Part shown: piece by piece, positions 26,587 through 36,862 of the stretch
Numbering within the stretch: the first letter of the stretch is position 1
Layout: each line of letters begins with the position of its first letter
NCBI RefSeq assembly: GCF_013322225.1
Contig: NZ_JAAMFB010000010.1
Coordinates: 124,001-188,000, forward strand
Source of the DNA: Agrobacterium larrymoorei
GTDB lineage: Bacteria > Pseudomonadota > Alphaproteobacteria > Rhizobiales > Rhizobiaceae
Direction: 5' to 3'
DNA: 64,000 nt
Translations under genes and position numbers: made by a program
The notes under the pieces: model-generated
Databases searched by the model: none
What the model was told of the DNA's origin: nothing
The model's input: the letters and a program-made list of their open reading frames with translations, nothing else

Positions 26587-27834
26587 TCACCACACGAGAT
26601 CGAGACGCTCCAACCCATGAAAATGGTAGACGTCCTTGACCTGTGGCGCGCGCGCTAGGCGCAATCCCGGCAACCGTTCAAACAGCAGCGGCAATACGAT
26701 ATTGAGTTCGAGCCTCGCAAGAGGAGCGCCGATGCAGAAGTGAATTCCCGCGCCGAAAGAAAGATTTGCCGCCTCGGCACGATCCGGCTTGAAGACGAGT
26801 GGATCGGTGAATTTCTGAGGGTCCAGATTGGCGGCGGCGAGGATGAGGCTGACCTTATCGCCGCGCTCGAAGTTGACGCCATCGACCTCAACCGGCTCCA
26901 GCGCCCAGCGTTGGAAGATGTGAACGGGCGCACCAATGCGCAGCGTCTCTTCGACGGTCCGCTCCGTTGTCTTTTCGTCGATGAAGAGAGATGCCGGATC
27001 GATGTCGCTTTCCAGAATGACGCGAACCGAATTTCCGATCTGATGGACGGTTGCTTCGTGGCCTGCGTTTAGCAGCACGATTGTCGTGGAGATCAGTTCC
27101 GCGTCCGTCAGATACTGACCCTTATGTTCCGTGTGGATCATATGGCTCAGCAAATCGTCTTTCGGCTCGCGGCGTCGTTCTGCGATGACGGTACGCACGT
27201 AATCGGCAAACTCCTTTGCAGCCGAATCGGCGGCGAGTTCGTCCTCATGACTGCGTTTGAACATGTACATGCCGACATAGGCACGCGACCACTTCAAAAG
27301 CTGCGGCCCCATCTCCTCCGGTATGCCGATCATCCGGGCAATCATGGTCACCGGAATGATATCAGCGAAAGAGGAGAGCAGCTCGGTCCGGCCATCCTTC
27401 TCGAAGCGGTCGATCAGCCCGTGGGCCAGCGCCTCGATCTCCGGCTTCATCTTGTCCACATGGCGGGAAACGAAAGCGCGGTTGACCAGCGTGCGCAAGC
27501 GCGTGTGTTCCGGCGGCTCTATTTCCAGCAGTGAGTGACGCTCGGCAGCATCGAAATGCGTCGTACGCCCCAATGGATCAGGCAGCCCTAACTCTTCTCG
27601 GCTGGCAATATGAAGGATCTGCCGCCCGAAACGCCTGTCTCGCAGAAGCGCATTCACATGATCATAACCGGTAAAGAACCATTGCTTCTGCTCCTCCCAA
27701 TAGAAGGTCGGGCAATGCGCATGAAGCTGCGCATAGGCGGCATTCGGATTGCTGTAGAAGGCCGGGTTACGGGCGTCCAGCGAGACGGAACGTTTATCGG
27801 CGTCGATGCGGAGGAAGTCGGATGTGGTGTTCAT
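26587..27834 (-). CDS. cytochrome P450
   Basis: The 415-residue soluble bacterial P450 carries the haem-binding loop FGAGIHFCIGAPL with the thiolate at C367 and the K-helix ExxR at E296-R299. The I-helix reads AGHEAT (257-262): the acid is kept, but the Thr that usually follows it is Ala, with Thr one place later. No ferredoxin or ferredoxin reductase gene is adjacent, so electrons must come from elsewhere. The substrate is not predictable. The ribosome site before the ATG is weak. Confidence 0.93.
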   Translation of the reverse strand: MNTTSDFLRIDADKRSVSLDARNPAFYSNPNAAYAQLHAHCPTFYWEEQKQWFFTGYDHVNALLRDRRFGRQILHIASREELGLPDPLGRTTHFDAAERHSLLEIEPPEHTRLRTLVNRAFVSRHVDKMKPEIEALAHGLIDRFEKDGRTELLSSFADIIPVTMIARMIGIPEEMGPQLLKWSRAYVGMYMFKRSHEDELAADSAAKEFADYVRTVIAERRREPKDDLLSHMIHTEHKGQYLTDAELISTTIVLLNAGHEATVHQIGNSVRVILESDIDPASLFIDEKTTERTVEETLRIGAPVHIFQRWALEPVEVDGVNFERGDKVSLILAAANLDPQKFTDPLVFKPDRAEAANLSFGAGIHFCIGAPLARLELNIVLPLLFERLPGLRLARAPQVKDVYHFHGLERLDLVW

Positions 27835-27954
27835 GCTTGGTGTCTAACGGAAGTTTGGACGTGGAGGAAGAGTGGTGATGCCTCGGTAATTCCTCATCCC
27901 TGTGCTTTTCAAAGGGATCCAGTCGTCGTGCTTAAGCGACAAAAAGACTCTTTT

Positions 27955-27974
27955 CAGCCCAAGGACTTGGGCTG
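27955..27974. repeat. 9-bp perfect hairpin downstream of ggt
   Basis: CAGCCCAAG (27955-27963) and CTTGGGCTG (27966-27974) are exact complements. On the minus strand it lies 63 nt after the ggt stop and is followed by AAAAGAGTCTTTTT; it could be a weak terminator for ggt. Confidence 0.45.
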
Positions 27975-28036
27975 ACTGGATTTTTGTCACAAGGACAGGA
28001 ATGAGGGATATCTTGAGCCTCGACGCATAGGCTTAT

Positions 28037-29794
28037 TCACTCCCCGAGAGCCACACCTTCGCGTCGAGGATCAGCGCTACCGATCAGTCCCTGGCTGGTG
28101 ACTTCAATGGCGTGCAGGCCGGAATTCATCTCGCCGGGCTTCACCTCATAGCCCAGCGCCTTCAGCGGTTCCGCAAACTTTTCTGCATCCGTGCCAGCTT
28201 CGATATCATAGGTGCCGAAGCGGTTGATGAGGTGGGGTTGGGCAACGATCTGTTCGACGGGCATACCCCAATCGATGTAGGCTATAAGCGCCTGCGCGAC
28301 ATAGCCGATGATCTGGCTGCCGCCGGGGGAGCCGATCGCGAGCAGTGGCTTGCCGTCCTTCATGACGATGGTCGGTGCCATGGAAGAGCGGGGGCGTTTG
28401 CCGGGTTCGACGCGGTTGGCAACGGGCAGGCTGCCGTCATGGGTCTTGAAGGAGAAGTCGGTCAGTTCGTTGTTGAGCAGGAAGCCGTTGGTCATCAGCC
28501 GTGAGCCGAAGCCGCTTTCGATAGTTGTGGTCATCGAGAGAACATTGCCCTGCTTGTCCACGATGACGAAGTGACTGGTAGAAGGTAGGTCGAGGGCAGG
28601 CCCGCGGCCAAAGTTCAAGGCGTGGTCCCATTCTGGCGTGCCCGCCTTTACGGCATCGGCAGTAAGCGCCCTGTCACCATCCAGTAACATGGAGCGGGAG
28701 CCGAGATAATCCTTGCGCAGCAGGCCTTTGATAGGCAACGGCGTAAAGTCAGGATCGGCAAGATATCGCTCACGATCCGCAAAGGCGAGCCGCTGGGCAT
28801 CTCCGATCAGTCGCCAGCTTTCTACGTTGGCAGGGCCAAGGCCTTTCAGGTCGAAGTTCTCCAGGGTGCCAAGTATCTGGCCCACCGCAACGGCCCAGGA
28901 GGAGGGCGGTCCCATGCCGCAGATATCGAGCGCACGGTATTGAGCACAGACAGGCTCACGCTCTTTGGTGCGATAATTTGCGAGATCCGTGAGCGAAAGC
29001 ACACCTGGATTGCCGGTTGCTTCCCGCACCGTTTTGACGATCGCTTCCGCTATCGGCCCCTTGTAGAACGCATCTGCTCCGTTGTCCGCTATCGCCTTCA
29101 GGGTTTCCGCATAGGCCGGATTTTTCAGCAAGGCTCCCGCCTGCAACGGCGCGCCGGAGCCATCGTAGAAATAGCCGCGCGGGCCATCATATTTCTTCAG
29201 CCTGTCGCCTTCGGCGGCGATCAGTGAGGCGAGGCGAGGGGAAACCTTGAAGCCATCCCGTGCAAGAACCTCAGCCGGGGTAAACAGGCTTCTCCATTCG
29301 AGCTTGCCGTAGCGCTGATGCACGTCGGACAGCAACCGCACGGTGCCTGGCGTGCCGACCGAGCGTCCGCCGACCACGGCATCCATGAATTTCAGCGGCT
29401 GGCCTTGTTCATCGAGAAAAAGCTTCGGCGTTGCCTCCATCGGCGCGGCTTCGCGGCCATCGAAGGTCGTGAGTTTGTTGTTGGCTGCATCGTAATAGAC
29501 CAGAAAAGCGCCGCCGCCGAGGCCGGAGCTTTGTGGCTCTACGAGGCCGAGCACGGTCTGCACCGCGACCATGGCATCGATGGCGTTGCCGCCGTCAGCG
29601 ATTATCTTTCGTCCCGCTTCTGCCGCCAGAGGATTCGCGGCCGCAACCATGAAGTTCGATGCTTCTACCCGGCTTGCCGCTTTGGTGCCGGTGGAGCGTT
29701 CGGGCGCCAGCGTGTCCGAGGCCTGCTGCGCCTGTGCGACACTCAGTGTCAGCGCCGCTGACAACAAAAGACTGGTGGCAAACCTGAAAGGCAT
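28037..29794 (-). CDS. ggt: gamma-glutamyltransferase
   Basis: The 585-residue protein is a periplasmic gamma-glutamyltransferase with a signal peptide (residues 1-22). It is made as a precursor that cleaves itself before a Thr; here T406 in STSHF is the expected nucleophile. The GSPGGSQII motif for the gamma-carboxylate pocket and the SSGLGGGAF and NGFLLNNELTDFS segments are intact. It breaks down glutathione and transfers gamma-glutamyl groups. GGAGGA precedes the ATG at 29794. It lies between P450 and a diguanylate cyclase gene on the same strand, without clear functional link. Confidence 0.95.
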   Translation of the reverse strand: MPFRFATSLLLSAALTLSVAQAQQASDTLAPERSTGTKAASRVEASNFMVAAANPLAAEAGRKIIADGGNAIDAMVAVQTVLGLVEPQSSGLGGGAFLVYYDAANNKLTTFDGREAAPMEATPKLFLDEQGQPLKFMDAVVGGRSVGTPGTVRLLSDVHQRYGKLEWRSLFTPAEVLARDGFKVSPRLASLIAAEGDRLKKYDGPRGYFYDGSGAPLQAGALLKNPAYAETLKAIADNGADAFYKGPIAEAIVKTVREATGNPGVLSLTDLANYRTKEREPVCAQYRALDICGMGPPSSWAVAVGQILGTLENFDLKGLGPANVESWRLIGDAQRLAFADRERYLADPDFTPLPIKGLLRKDYLGSRSMLLDGDRALTADAVKAGTPEWDHALNFGRGPALDLPSTSHFVIVDKQGNVLSMTTTIESGFGSRLMTNGFLLNNELTDFSFKTHDGSLPVANRVEPGKRPRSSMAPTIVMKDGKPLLAIGSPGGSQIIGYVAQALIAYIDWGMPVEQIVAQPHLINRFGTYDIEAGTDAEKFAEPLKALGYEVKPGEMNSGLHAIEVTSQGLIGSADPRREGVALGE

Positions 29795-29872
29795 CGCAAA
29801 TCCTCCGCTTTCATCGCCGCGATGATGCGTTCGGGAAAGGTTGCACGTCAAGCCGTTTGCGCGAAATGAGCT

Positions 29873-31120
29873 TCAGCCGTTGGCGATCGCTGCTATACGA
29901 GTAAGTGCTGCCACCTGTCGGTCCGCATTGTTATCATGCGGGTCTTCGCCCCGATCTTCCGCCGGAATGACGACATTTGCGTCATTGTCACGCAGCACGG
30001 AGCGATTACGTCCCGCCTTCTTGGCGGCATACAGCGCGCGGTCGGATTTTGTCAGCATATCGTTGAGGTCTGCGTCGGCGACGGAGGCTGAGAATATGCC
30101 GACGCTCACAGTCGCGTTGAAGCTCACATCGTTGTTGCTCAGGGTCATGCGGGAGAAATAGATGCGGACGGCCTCGGCAACGGTCACCGCTTTTGCAGGA
30201 TCATCGTTTATCAACAGAAACGCGAATTCCTCGCCGCCCATGCGAACGAAAAGACCTTGGCCGTGCAAAATGCGGGTAACGAGGCCACAGAACTGCACGA
30301 GAACGTCATCTCCGCACTGATGTCCATGTTGGTCGTTGATGTGCTTGAAATGGTCGATATCGAACAGCGCAAGCGTGATCTGTCGCTCGCTCAGGCCTAC
30401 GTCTTGTTTGATCGCGTCGAATTCCTCGATCAGGCCACGGCGATTGAGGACACCGGTGAGATGATCAGTGATCGCAAGCCGATGAAGGCGCTTCTCATTA
30501 TCCTCCATGAACATCCTGACCGCGATCATCAGCAGCACGACGAAACTGAAGGCGGCTGAGTAAGCGACCGGTGCCGTCAGCGGCAGAGTCTGGCCGGTGA
30601 GCAGGTTATAGGGGATTACGAGCGCAGCCGAGATTGCGCCAAGAAACGCATGTCCAATAAGCGCAAAGGCGAATAGTTTGCGTGTTTTCGAGATGGGATT
30701 GTTCGAAACAAGCATCACGCCAGCAAGCATGAAGTAACCGATGCCGGCGCAGATATGATAGAGAATGATACGGGCGACCATGCTCTCTCGTGCCGGCGGC
30801 ACGAACATGAAAGCCACCCAGATCAATGCCGGAATGGCGATCCAACCGTCTATCCGGCGGCTTTCAAGGCGCAGAAAACCGGCGAGCCAGAAGCCGAATG
30901 CCGAAAGCGCCAAGGTATTTCCAACGTTGATTGTCAGAAAATCCGGGATTTGCCCACGCATCGAAACCATGGCCGCCCCCACGCCCACCGACAGAAAGCC
31001 GCTGGCAAAAAACAGGTGATGTTTTTTGGCGGGCTGGTGAAGCCACAACATCGCCAGCAGGGCTGACAGGGTCAATGTTTCCAGGGACCAGAGAAGCATG
31101 CCTGTTTTTGCGTCGAACAC
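29873..31120 (-). CDS. membrane diguanylate cyclase (GGEEF)
   Basis: The 415-residue protein has an N-terminal membrane region of about six or seven helices (residues 8-205) and a C-terminal GGDEF domain. The active loop is intact, GGEEF at 295-299, and the metal-binding FDIDHFKHIND segment is present, so it should make c-di-GMP from two GTP. I see no RxxD inhibitory site before the loop. The membrane part may sense an envelope or small-molecule signal. It contrasts with the degenerate GGNEF protein at the left end. Confidence 0.93.
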   Translation of the reverse strand: MFDAKTGMLLWSLETLTLSALLAMLWLHQPAKKHHLFFASGFLSVGVGAAMVSMRGQIPDFLTINVGNTLALSAFGFWLAGFLRLESRRIDGWIAIPALIWVAFMFVPPARESMVARIILYHICAGIGYFMLAGVMLVSNNPISKTRKLFAFALIGHAFLGAISAALVIPYNLLTGQTLPLTAPVAYSAAFSFVVLLMIAVRMFMEDNEKRLHRLAITDHLTGVLNRRGLIEEFDAIKQDVGLSERQITLALFDIDHFKHINDQHGHQCGDDVLVQFCGLVTRILHGQGLFVRMGGEEFAFLLINDDPAKAVTVAEAVRIYFSRMTLSNNDVSFNATVSVGIFSASVADADLNDMLTKSDRALYAAKKAGRNRSVLRDNDANVVIPAEDRGEDPHDNNADRQVAALTRIAAIANG

Positions 31121-31560
31121 CGCATAATCCTATTTTCTGAAGACTGGCGCGTGGTTACACGCCACGTTCCTGGAAACGCTTGCTGCCGCATATCGACCAA
31201 AGCTAGGTGCAACTTTCAGGATAGGTACGGGCGAGTCGCATGCCACTTTCAACGGAAAATACTAAGGAGTTCTTTCCACCTGACTTAAGGTGAGGTTTTG
31301 CACATTTATTTCGACGATTTTAACAAATTGTTGACCAACAAATATTTTGGCCGTTGATGAAATCAGGTCTCAATCTCTGAAAGGCTGGTGCGGGCAGACC
31401 GGTATCTCTATGCGTCGGGAGAAATGTCCGGCATGTCATTAAGGATATCCACCAGCGCAGTCTTGAAGTATCGGGCTAGGACACTCTATGTAGAGAGTTG
31501 AGGAATTGAATTGATTCCGGGTGCGCAGGCTTCCGGATAAGGTTTGGATAAAGGACGGAC
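31121..31560. other. long leader/promoter region upstream of clpP
   Basis: The 440-nt gap between the divergent diguanylate cyclase and clpP genes has no coding frame I believe. It is AT-rich between 31290 and 31350 and holds a heat-shock-like promoter at 31461-31488. Confidence 0.5.
31461..31488 (+). promoter_or_regulatory. candidate heat-shock (RpoH-like) promoter of clpP
   Basis: CTTGAA (31461-31466) and CTCTAT (31483-31488) are separated by 16 nt, near the alphaproteobacterial RpoH pattern (CTTG then C-Y-TAT). The expected start is about 65 nt before clpP. CTCTA-TG-TAGAG (31483-31494) is also a short palindrome. Confidence 0.4.
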
Positions 31561-32193
31561 ATGAGAAATCCAGTTGATACCGCCATGGCTCTGGTGCCGA
31601 TGGTCGTGGAGCAGACCAACCGCGGCGAACGGTCCTATGACATCTACTCCCGTCTTCTCAAAGAGCGCATCATCTTCCTGACCGGCCCGGTGGAAGACCA
31701 CATGGCATCGCTCGTTTGCGCCCAGTTGCTGTTCCTTGAAGCGGAAAATCCGAAAAAGGAAATTGCGATCTACATCAATTCGCCGGGTGGCGTCGTTACC
31801 GCAGGCATGGCGATTTACGATACTATGCAGTTCATCCGCCCTGCCGTTTCCACGCTCTGCGTTGGCCAGGCTGCGTCCATGGGCTCTCTGCTTCTCGCCG
31901 CCGGTGAGAAAGGCATGCGTTTCGCGACGCCGAATGCGCGTATCATGGTTCACCAGCCTTCCGGTGGCTTCCAGGGGCAGGCGTCCGATATCGAACGTCA
32001 CGCTCGCGACATCATCAAGATGAAGCGTCGCCTCAATGAAGTCTACGTGAAGCATACCGGTCGCACGCTCGAAGAAGTTGAAAAGACGCTCGACCGTGAC
32101 CACTTTATGGATGCTGACGAGGCGAAGGAATGGGGCGTGATCGACAAGATCCTCACGTCCCGCCAGGAAATCGAAGGCGTCTCTGCGAATTGA
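31561..32193 (+). CDS. clpP: ATP-dependent Clp protease proteolytic subunit
   Basis: The 210-residue protein is ClpP, with catalytic S106 in GQAASMGS, H131 in MVHQPSGG and the Asp near residue 180. It forms the 14-subunit chamber that degrades proteins unfolded by ClpX or ClpA. The N-terminus is longer than in E. coli by a few residues, with the processing region absent or short. It is followed by clpX after 361 nt with a hairpin between, so separate control of clpX is likely. Confidence 0.98.
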   Translation: MRNPVDTAMALVPMVVEQTNRGERSYDIYSRLLKERIIFLTGPVEDHMASLVCAQLLFLEAENPKKEIAIYINSPGGVVTAGMAIYDTMQFIRPAVSTLCVGQAASMGSLLLAAGEKGMRFATPNARIMVHQPSGGFQGQASDIERHARDIIKMKRRLNEVYVKHTGRTLEEVEKTLDRDHFMDADEAKEWGVIDKILTSRQEIEGVSAN

Positions 32194-32554
32194 GGCGACG
32201 CTTTTTTGACGTCTGTTTGCTGCCCCGGTTAAATTCGGGGCTTCAAACGACAAAAGAAAGCGCTATTAGTACATATTAAGGCTGTGTTGAAGTTTTGTGA
32301 CGTAGCCTGAACCATCCTCTCCCGAATTGCGTAGTGCTTTGCAGGGGAGGTGAATGAAGGACATGCCGGGGCAAGATGCGTCTCGGAGTTTTAAGGGGAA
32401 TTCGTTGCCGCCGTCCATCAGGTCATGTATCTGATACGGTTAGTACCCCGGGAACGAAGCGGATGCGGAAGCTTTTCGAAGCGCTCGTATCTGCGGGCGG
32501 TAAGTTGACCGCGATCCGTTTGGCGGACCTGCGGCGTGCTGGAAGGAAAGAGAT
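32194..32554. other. clpP-clpX gap with hairpin and short ORF
   Basis: GCCCCG (32222-32227) pairs with CGGGGC (32236-32241), without a good T run; it may terminate or attenuate clpP transcription. A 60-codon frame at 32376-32558 overlaps the clpX ATG by ATGA, but its product is Arg-rich and unlike any protein I know, so I do not call it as a gene. Confidence 0.4.
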
Positions 32555-33832
32555 ATGAGCAAAGTCAGCGGCAGCAACGGCGGCGACTCGAAAAATACAC
32601 TCTATTGTTCATTCTGCGGCAAGAGCCAGCACGAAGTCCGGAAACTCATTGCCGGGCCGACGGTATTCATCTGCGATGAATGCGTCGAATTGTGCATGGA
32701 CATCATCCGCGAGGAGAACAAGAGTTCGATGGTGAAGTCGCGTGAGGGTGTTCCCACCCCGCAGGACATCATCAAGATCCTCGACGAATACGTCATCGGC
32801 CAGCAGCAGGCGAAAAAAATCCTGTCTGTGGCTGTTCACAACCATTACAAGCGTCTCGCACATTCCACCAAGAATGGTGACATCGAGCTTGCGAAGTCGA
32901 ACATCATGCTGGTCGGCCCGACCGGTTGCGGCAAGACCTATCTTGCCCAGACGCTCGCACGCATCATCGACGTCCCGTTCACCATGGCCGACGCGACGAC
33001 GCTGACCGAAGCCGGTTATGTCGGTGAAGACGTTGAAAACATCATCCTGAAGCTGCTTCAGGCTGCCGATTACAACGTTGAACGCGCCCAGCGCGGCATC
33101 GTCTATATCGACGAAGTGGACAAGATTTCCCGCAAGTCGGACAATCCATCCATCACGCGCGACGTGTCTGGCGAAGGCGTTCAGCAAGCGCTGCTGAAGA
33201 TTATGGAAGGCACGGTTGCTTCCGTTCCTCCGCAGGGTGGCCGCAAGCATCCGCAGCAGGAATTCCTTCAGGTGGATACGACCAACATCCTGTTCATCTG
33301 CGGCGGCGCGTTTGCAGGTCTCGACAAGATCATTTCCGCTCGTGGCGAAAAAACCTCTATCGGTTTTGGCGCAACGGTGAAGGCGGAAGACGATCGTCGC
33401 GTTGGCGAAGTGCTGCGTGAGCTTGAGCCGGAAGATCTGGTCAAGTTCGGCCTCATCCCGGAATTCATCGGCCGTCTGCCGGTTCTGGCAACGCTCGAAG
33501 ACCTCGATGAAGATGCGCTGATCCAGATTCTGTCGGAGCCGAAGAACGCTCTGGTCAAGCAGTATCAGCGGCTGTTCGAGATGGAAGACGTGGAACTGAC
33601 CTTCCAGGGTACGGCCCTTCTGGAAATCGCTCGCAAGGCCATTACCCGTAAGACCGGTGCCCGTGGCCTGCGTTCGATCATGGAAAAAATCCTGCTCGAC
33701 ACGATGTTCGAGCTGCCGACGCTGGAAGGTGTGCGCGAAGTGGTCATCTCTGACGAAGTCGTCAGCGGTGCGGCGCGTCCCCTCTACATCTACGCGGATC
33801 GCAAGGAAGAGAAGGCCAACGTATCTGCCTGA
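32555..33832 (+). CDS. clpX: ATP-dependent Clp protease ATP-binding subunit ClpX
   Basis: The 425-residue protein is ClpX, an AAA+ unfoldase that feeds ClpP. The N-terminal C4 zinc-binding domain has CSFCGKS and CDECVELC (residues 13-45), Walker A is GPTGCGKT at 121-128, and Walker B is IVYIDEVDK near 183. The pore loop GYVGED is intact. AAGGAAAGAG precedes the ATG. Confidence 0.99.
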   Translation: MSKVSGSNGGDSKNTLYCSFCGKSQHEVRKLIAGPTVFICDECVELCMDIIREENKSSMVKSREGVPTPQDIIKILDEYVIGQQQAKKILSVAVHNHYKRLAHSTKNGDIELAKSNIMLVGPTGCGKTYLAQTLARIIDVPFTMADATTLTEAGYVGEDVENIILKLLQAADYNVERAQRGIVYIDEVDKISRKSDNPSITRDVSGEGVQQALLKIMEGTVASVPPQGGRKHPQQEFLQVDTTNILFICGGAFAGLDKIISARGEKTSIGFGATVKAEDDRRVGEVLRELEPEDLVKFGLIPEFIGRLPVLATLEDLDEDALIQILSEPKNALVKQYQRLFEMEDVELTFQGTALLEIARKAITRKTGARGLRSIMEKILLDTMFELPTLEGVREVVISDEVVSGAARPLYIYADRKEEKANVSA

Positions 33833-34243
33833 TCCGTCACCGAGAAGTGACTTGATATCGAAGGCTCGCCATTGGCGGGCCTTTTTTCTTGGTTATGCAC
33901 CATAATGCGCGCATAAATGTCGGCAGCTCCATTTTTGGGTTTGGAGCAGATTGCGCTTTGCTGTTAAAGTCTTACAACTGATTTGTCTCGAGATGTGACG
34001 TTTTCGTGAATGTCTGCCGACCGTTTTGCTTCCGCGAGAGTATGCGTGAGGCGAGAAATGTAAGCCTGTTACACCTGTTGAGGTTTTTAAATTTACGGCC
34101 TGATGAGCAAGTGACGGCTGTTGGTTTTCGTGACTTGAAAATGACAGTGCGGCACTCCACTTTCAGTCACGAATAAGAATAAGCCGGAAACTTCCCAAGA
34201 CGTCCGGCAAGCGTCCCTTTAGGGACCATGGAAAGGAAATGAT
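33833..34243. other. clpX-lon intergenic region
   Basis: After the clpX terminator the remaining 350 nt hold no convincing gene. CTTGAAA at 34134-34140 with CTCCAC 14 nt later is a loose heat-shock-promoter match about 90 nt before lon, with low certainty. Confidence 0.35.
33861..33889 (+). terminator. terminator after clpX
   Basis: AAGGCTCGCC (33861-33870) pairs with GGCGGGCCTT (33874-33883), one mismatch, followed by TTTTTC. It lies 28 nt after the clpX stop. Confidence 0.85.
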
Positions 34244-36661
34244 ATGACGAACATTACGTCTGCTGCATCTGGTGGTACATATCCCGTACTTCCTCTGCGC
34301 GACATTGTCGTTTTCCCGCATATGATCGTTCCTCTGTTCGTCGGACGGGAAAAGTCCATTCGTGCTCTGGAAGAGGTTATGGGCTCTGACAGGCAGATCA
34401 TGCTTGTGACGCAGATTAACGCCAGTGATGACGATCCGGATCCATCGGCGATCCATAAAGTTGGTACGGTTGCCAATGTTCTCCAACTGCTGAAGCTGCC
34501 AGACGGCACCGTCAAGGTTCTCGTCGAAGGCAAGGGCCGCGCCAAGATCGACGAATATACCGGTCGCGAAGACTTCTACGAAGCAACTGCCGTTCTTTTG
34601 GACGAGCCGACCGAAGATCCGGTCGAGATCGAGGCTCTGTCTCGCTCTGTCGTCTCCGAGTTCGAAAGCTACGTAAAGCTCAACAAGAAGATTTCGCCGG
34701 AAGTGGTTGGTGCCGCTGGCCAGATCGACGATTATTCCAAGCTCGCCGATACGGTCGCTTCCCACCTTTCCATCAAGATCACCGAAAAGCAGGAAATGCT
34801 TGAAACGGTGAGCGTGAAGCAGCGTCTGGAAAAGGCTTTGGGCTTCATGGAGGGCGAGATTTCTGTTCTTCAGGTCGAGAAGCGTATCCGCTCGCGCGTC
34901 AAGCGCCAGATGGAAAAGACCCAGCGCGAATATTACCTGAACGAGCAGATGAAGGCGATCCAGAAGGAGCTCGGCGACGGCGAGGATGGCCGTGACGAGA
35001 TGGCCGAACTGGAAGAGCGCATCGCCAAGACCAAGCTCTCCAAAGAAGCCAAGGAGAAGGCCGAAGCTGAAATGAAGAAGCTTCGCCAGATGAGCCCGAT
35101 GTCCGCGGAAGCGACCGTCGTGCGCAACTATCTGGATTGGCTGCTCGGTCTGCCATGGGGCAAGAAGTCGAAGATAAAGACGGACTTAAATGCTGCTGAA
35201 TCCGTTCTCGAGCTCGATCACTTCGGTCTCGATAAGGTGAAGGAGCGCATCGTTGAATATTTGGCCGTGCAGGCCCGCGCGACGAAAATTCGCGGCCCTA
35301 TCCTGTGCCTCGTTGGTCCTCCGGGCGTTGGTAAGACCTCGCTTGCGAAGTCCATCGCCAAGGCAACCGGCCGCGAATATGTTCGTATGGCGCTCGGTGG
35401 CGTACGCGATGAAGCGGAAATCCGCGGCCATCGTCGTACTTACATTGGCTCCATGCCGGGCAAGATCGTCCAGTCGATGAAGAAGGCGAAGAAGGCCAAC
35501 CCGCTCTTCTTGCTCGATGAAATCGACAAGATGGGACAGGATTTCCGTGGCGATCCGTCGTCGGCTCTGCTGGAGGTGCTTGATCCGGAACAGAACTCCA
35601 CCTTCATGGATCACTATCTTGAAGTGGAATATGACCTCTCGGACGTCATGTTCGTGACGACTGCCAATACGCTGAATATTCCCGGGCCCCTGATGGACCG
35701 TATGGAAGTCATCCGTATCGCCGGTTACACGGAAGACGAAAAGCGCGAGATCGCCAAGCGTCACCTGCTGCCGAAGGCAATTAAGGAACATGCCCTGCGT
35801 CCGGAAGAGTTCTCCGTGACGGATGGCGCCCTGATGGCCGTAATCCAGCAGTACACACGTGAAGCCGGTGTGCGTAACTTCGAGCGTGAGCTGATGAAGC
35901 TCGCCCGTAAGGCCGTCACCGAGATCATCAAGGGTAAGACAAAGTCGGTCGAAGTCACGGCAGAAAACATCCACGACTATCTGGGTGTGCCGCGCTTCCG
36001 CCACGGCGAAGCCGAGCGTGAAGATCAGGTCGGCGTGGTTACTGGTCTGGCATGGACCGAAGTCGGCGGTGAGCTTCTCACCATCGAAGGCGTGATGATG
36101 CCGGGCAAGGGTCGTATGACCGTGACCGGCAACCTGAAGGAAGTGATGAAGGAGTCCATCTCGGCAGCGGCATCCTATGTCCGTTCGCGTGCGGTCGATT
36201 TCGGCATCGAGCCACCGCGTTTCGACAAGAGCGATATCCACGTGCACGTGCCGGAAGGCGCAACGCCGAAGGATGGTCCGTCCGCGGGTGTGGCAATGGC
36301 TACCGCCATCGTCTCGATCATGACCGGCATTCCGGTTGACAAGAATGTGGCAATGACGGGTGAGATCACCCTTCGAGGTCGCGTTCTGCCGATTGGCGGC
36401 CTTAAGGAAAAACTGCTTGCAGCACTTCGCGGTGGCATCAAGAAGGTGCTGATCCCGGAAGAAAACGCCAAGGATCTGGCGGATATTCCAGACAACGTGA
36501 AAAACGAGATGGAAATCATCCCTGTTTCACGTATGGGCGAGGTTCTGGAACACGCGTTGATCCGCAAGCCCGAGCCGATTGAGTGGGATGGAAGCATCGA
36601 GACGCCGGTGATCGCAACGGTCGAGGGCGTGGACGACGGCGGACAGACCATCGCTCATTAA
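34244..36661 (+). CDS. lon: ATP-dependent protease Lon
   Basis: The 805-residue protein has the Lon N-terminal substrate domain (residues 10-205, [14 protein letters not shown]), a coiled-coil region, the AAA+ module with Walker A GPPGVGKT at 358-365, and the C-terminal serine protease domain with S680 in DGPSAGVA and a Lys near 723. It degrades misfolded and regulatory proteins in the cytoplasm; in alphaproteobacteria targets include cell-cycle regulators such as CcrM and DnaA. GGAAAGGA precedes the ATG. It is monocistronic, ended by a strong terminator. Confidence 0.99.
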   Translation: MTNITSAASGGTYPVLPLRDIVVFPHMIVPLFVGREKSIRALEEVMGSDRQIMLVTQINASDDDPDPSAIHKVGTVANVLQLLKLPDGTVKVLVEGKGRAKIDEYTGREDFYEATAVLLDEPTEDPVEIEALSRSVVSEFESYVKLNKKISPEVVGAAGQIDDYSKLADTVASHLSIKITEKQEMLETVSVKQRLEKALGFMEGEISVLQVEKRIRSRVKRQMEKTQREYYLNEQMKAIQKELGDGEDGRDEMAELEERIAKTKLSKEAKEKAEAEMKKLRQMSPMSAEATVVRNYLDWLLGLPWGKKSKIKTDLNAAESVLELDHFGLDKVKERIVEYLAVQARATKIRGPILCLVGPPGVGKTSLAKSIAKATGREYVRMALGGVRDEAEIRGHRRTYIGSMPGKIVQSMKKAKKANPLFLLDEIDKMGQDFRGDPSSALLEVLDPEQNSTFMDHYLEVEYDLSDVMFVTTANTLNIPGPLMDRMEVIRIAGYTEDEKREIAKRHLLPKAIKEHALRPEEFSVTDGALMAVIQQYTREAGVRNFERELMKLARKAVTEIIKGKTKSVEVTAENIHDYLGVPRFRHGEAEREDQVGVVTGLAWTEVGGELLTIEGVMMPGKGRMTVTGNLKEVMKESISAAASYVRSRAVDFGIEPPRFDKSDIHVHVPEGATPKDGPSAGVAMATAIVSIMTGIPVDKNVAMTGEITLRGRVLPIGGLKEKLLAALRGGIKKVLIPEENAKDLADIPDNVKNEMEIIPVSRMGEVLEHALIRKPEPIEWDGSIETPVIATVEGVDDGGQTIAH

Positions 36662-36680
36662 GGTGATGCTCAAGACTGTG

Positions 36681-36695
36681 GTGCTAAATTAGCAC
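36681..36695. repeat. 15-bp perfect palindrome after lon
   Basis: GTGCTAA-A-TTAGCAC lies 19 nt after the lon stop and 11 nt before the terminator stem. It is too short a loop for a hairpin by itself and looks more like a dimeric protein-binding site. Confidence 0.5.
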
Positions 36696-36706
36696 AAAAT
36701 CCTTGA

Positions 36707-36734
36707 AGGGCTGGCAGAAATGCCAGCCTTTTTT
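36707..36734 (+). terminator. terminator after lon
   Basis: GGCTGGCA (36709-36716) pairs with TGCCAGCC (36721-36728) around GAAA, extended by A-T and G-T pairs, and followed by TTTTTT. Confidence 0.92.
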
Positions 36735-36791
36735 GTGAAAATAACTCTAGACCCCTTGTTTTTCAGGCGATTCCGTCGCTTTTGGGTGGCG

Positions 36792-36821
36792 GTGCGCGAA
36801 TAGATTAGTATTGTGCGCGAA
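36792..36821. promoter_or_regulatory. direct repeat upstream of hupB
   Basis: GTGCGCGAA occurs at 36792-36800 and again at 36813-36821, a spacing of 21 bp or two helical turns, 41 nt before the hupB start. TAGTAT lies between them and could be a -10 box. Such phasing suggests two adjacent regulator sites. Confidence 0.45.
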
Positions 36822-36862
36822 CCCAATTTGAGTCGTTTCAAACCATTGAAAGGGGTGGAAAC

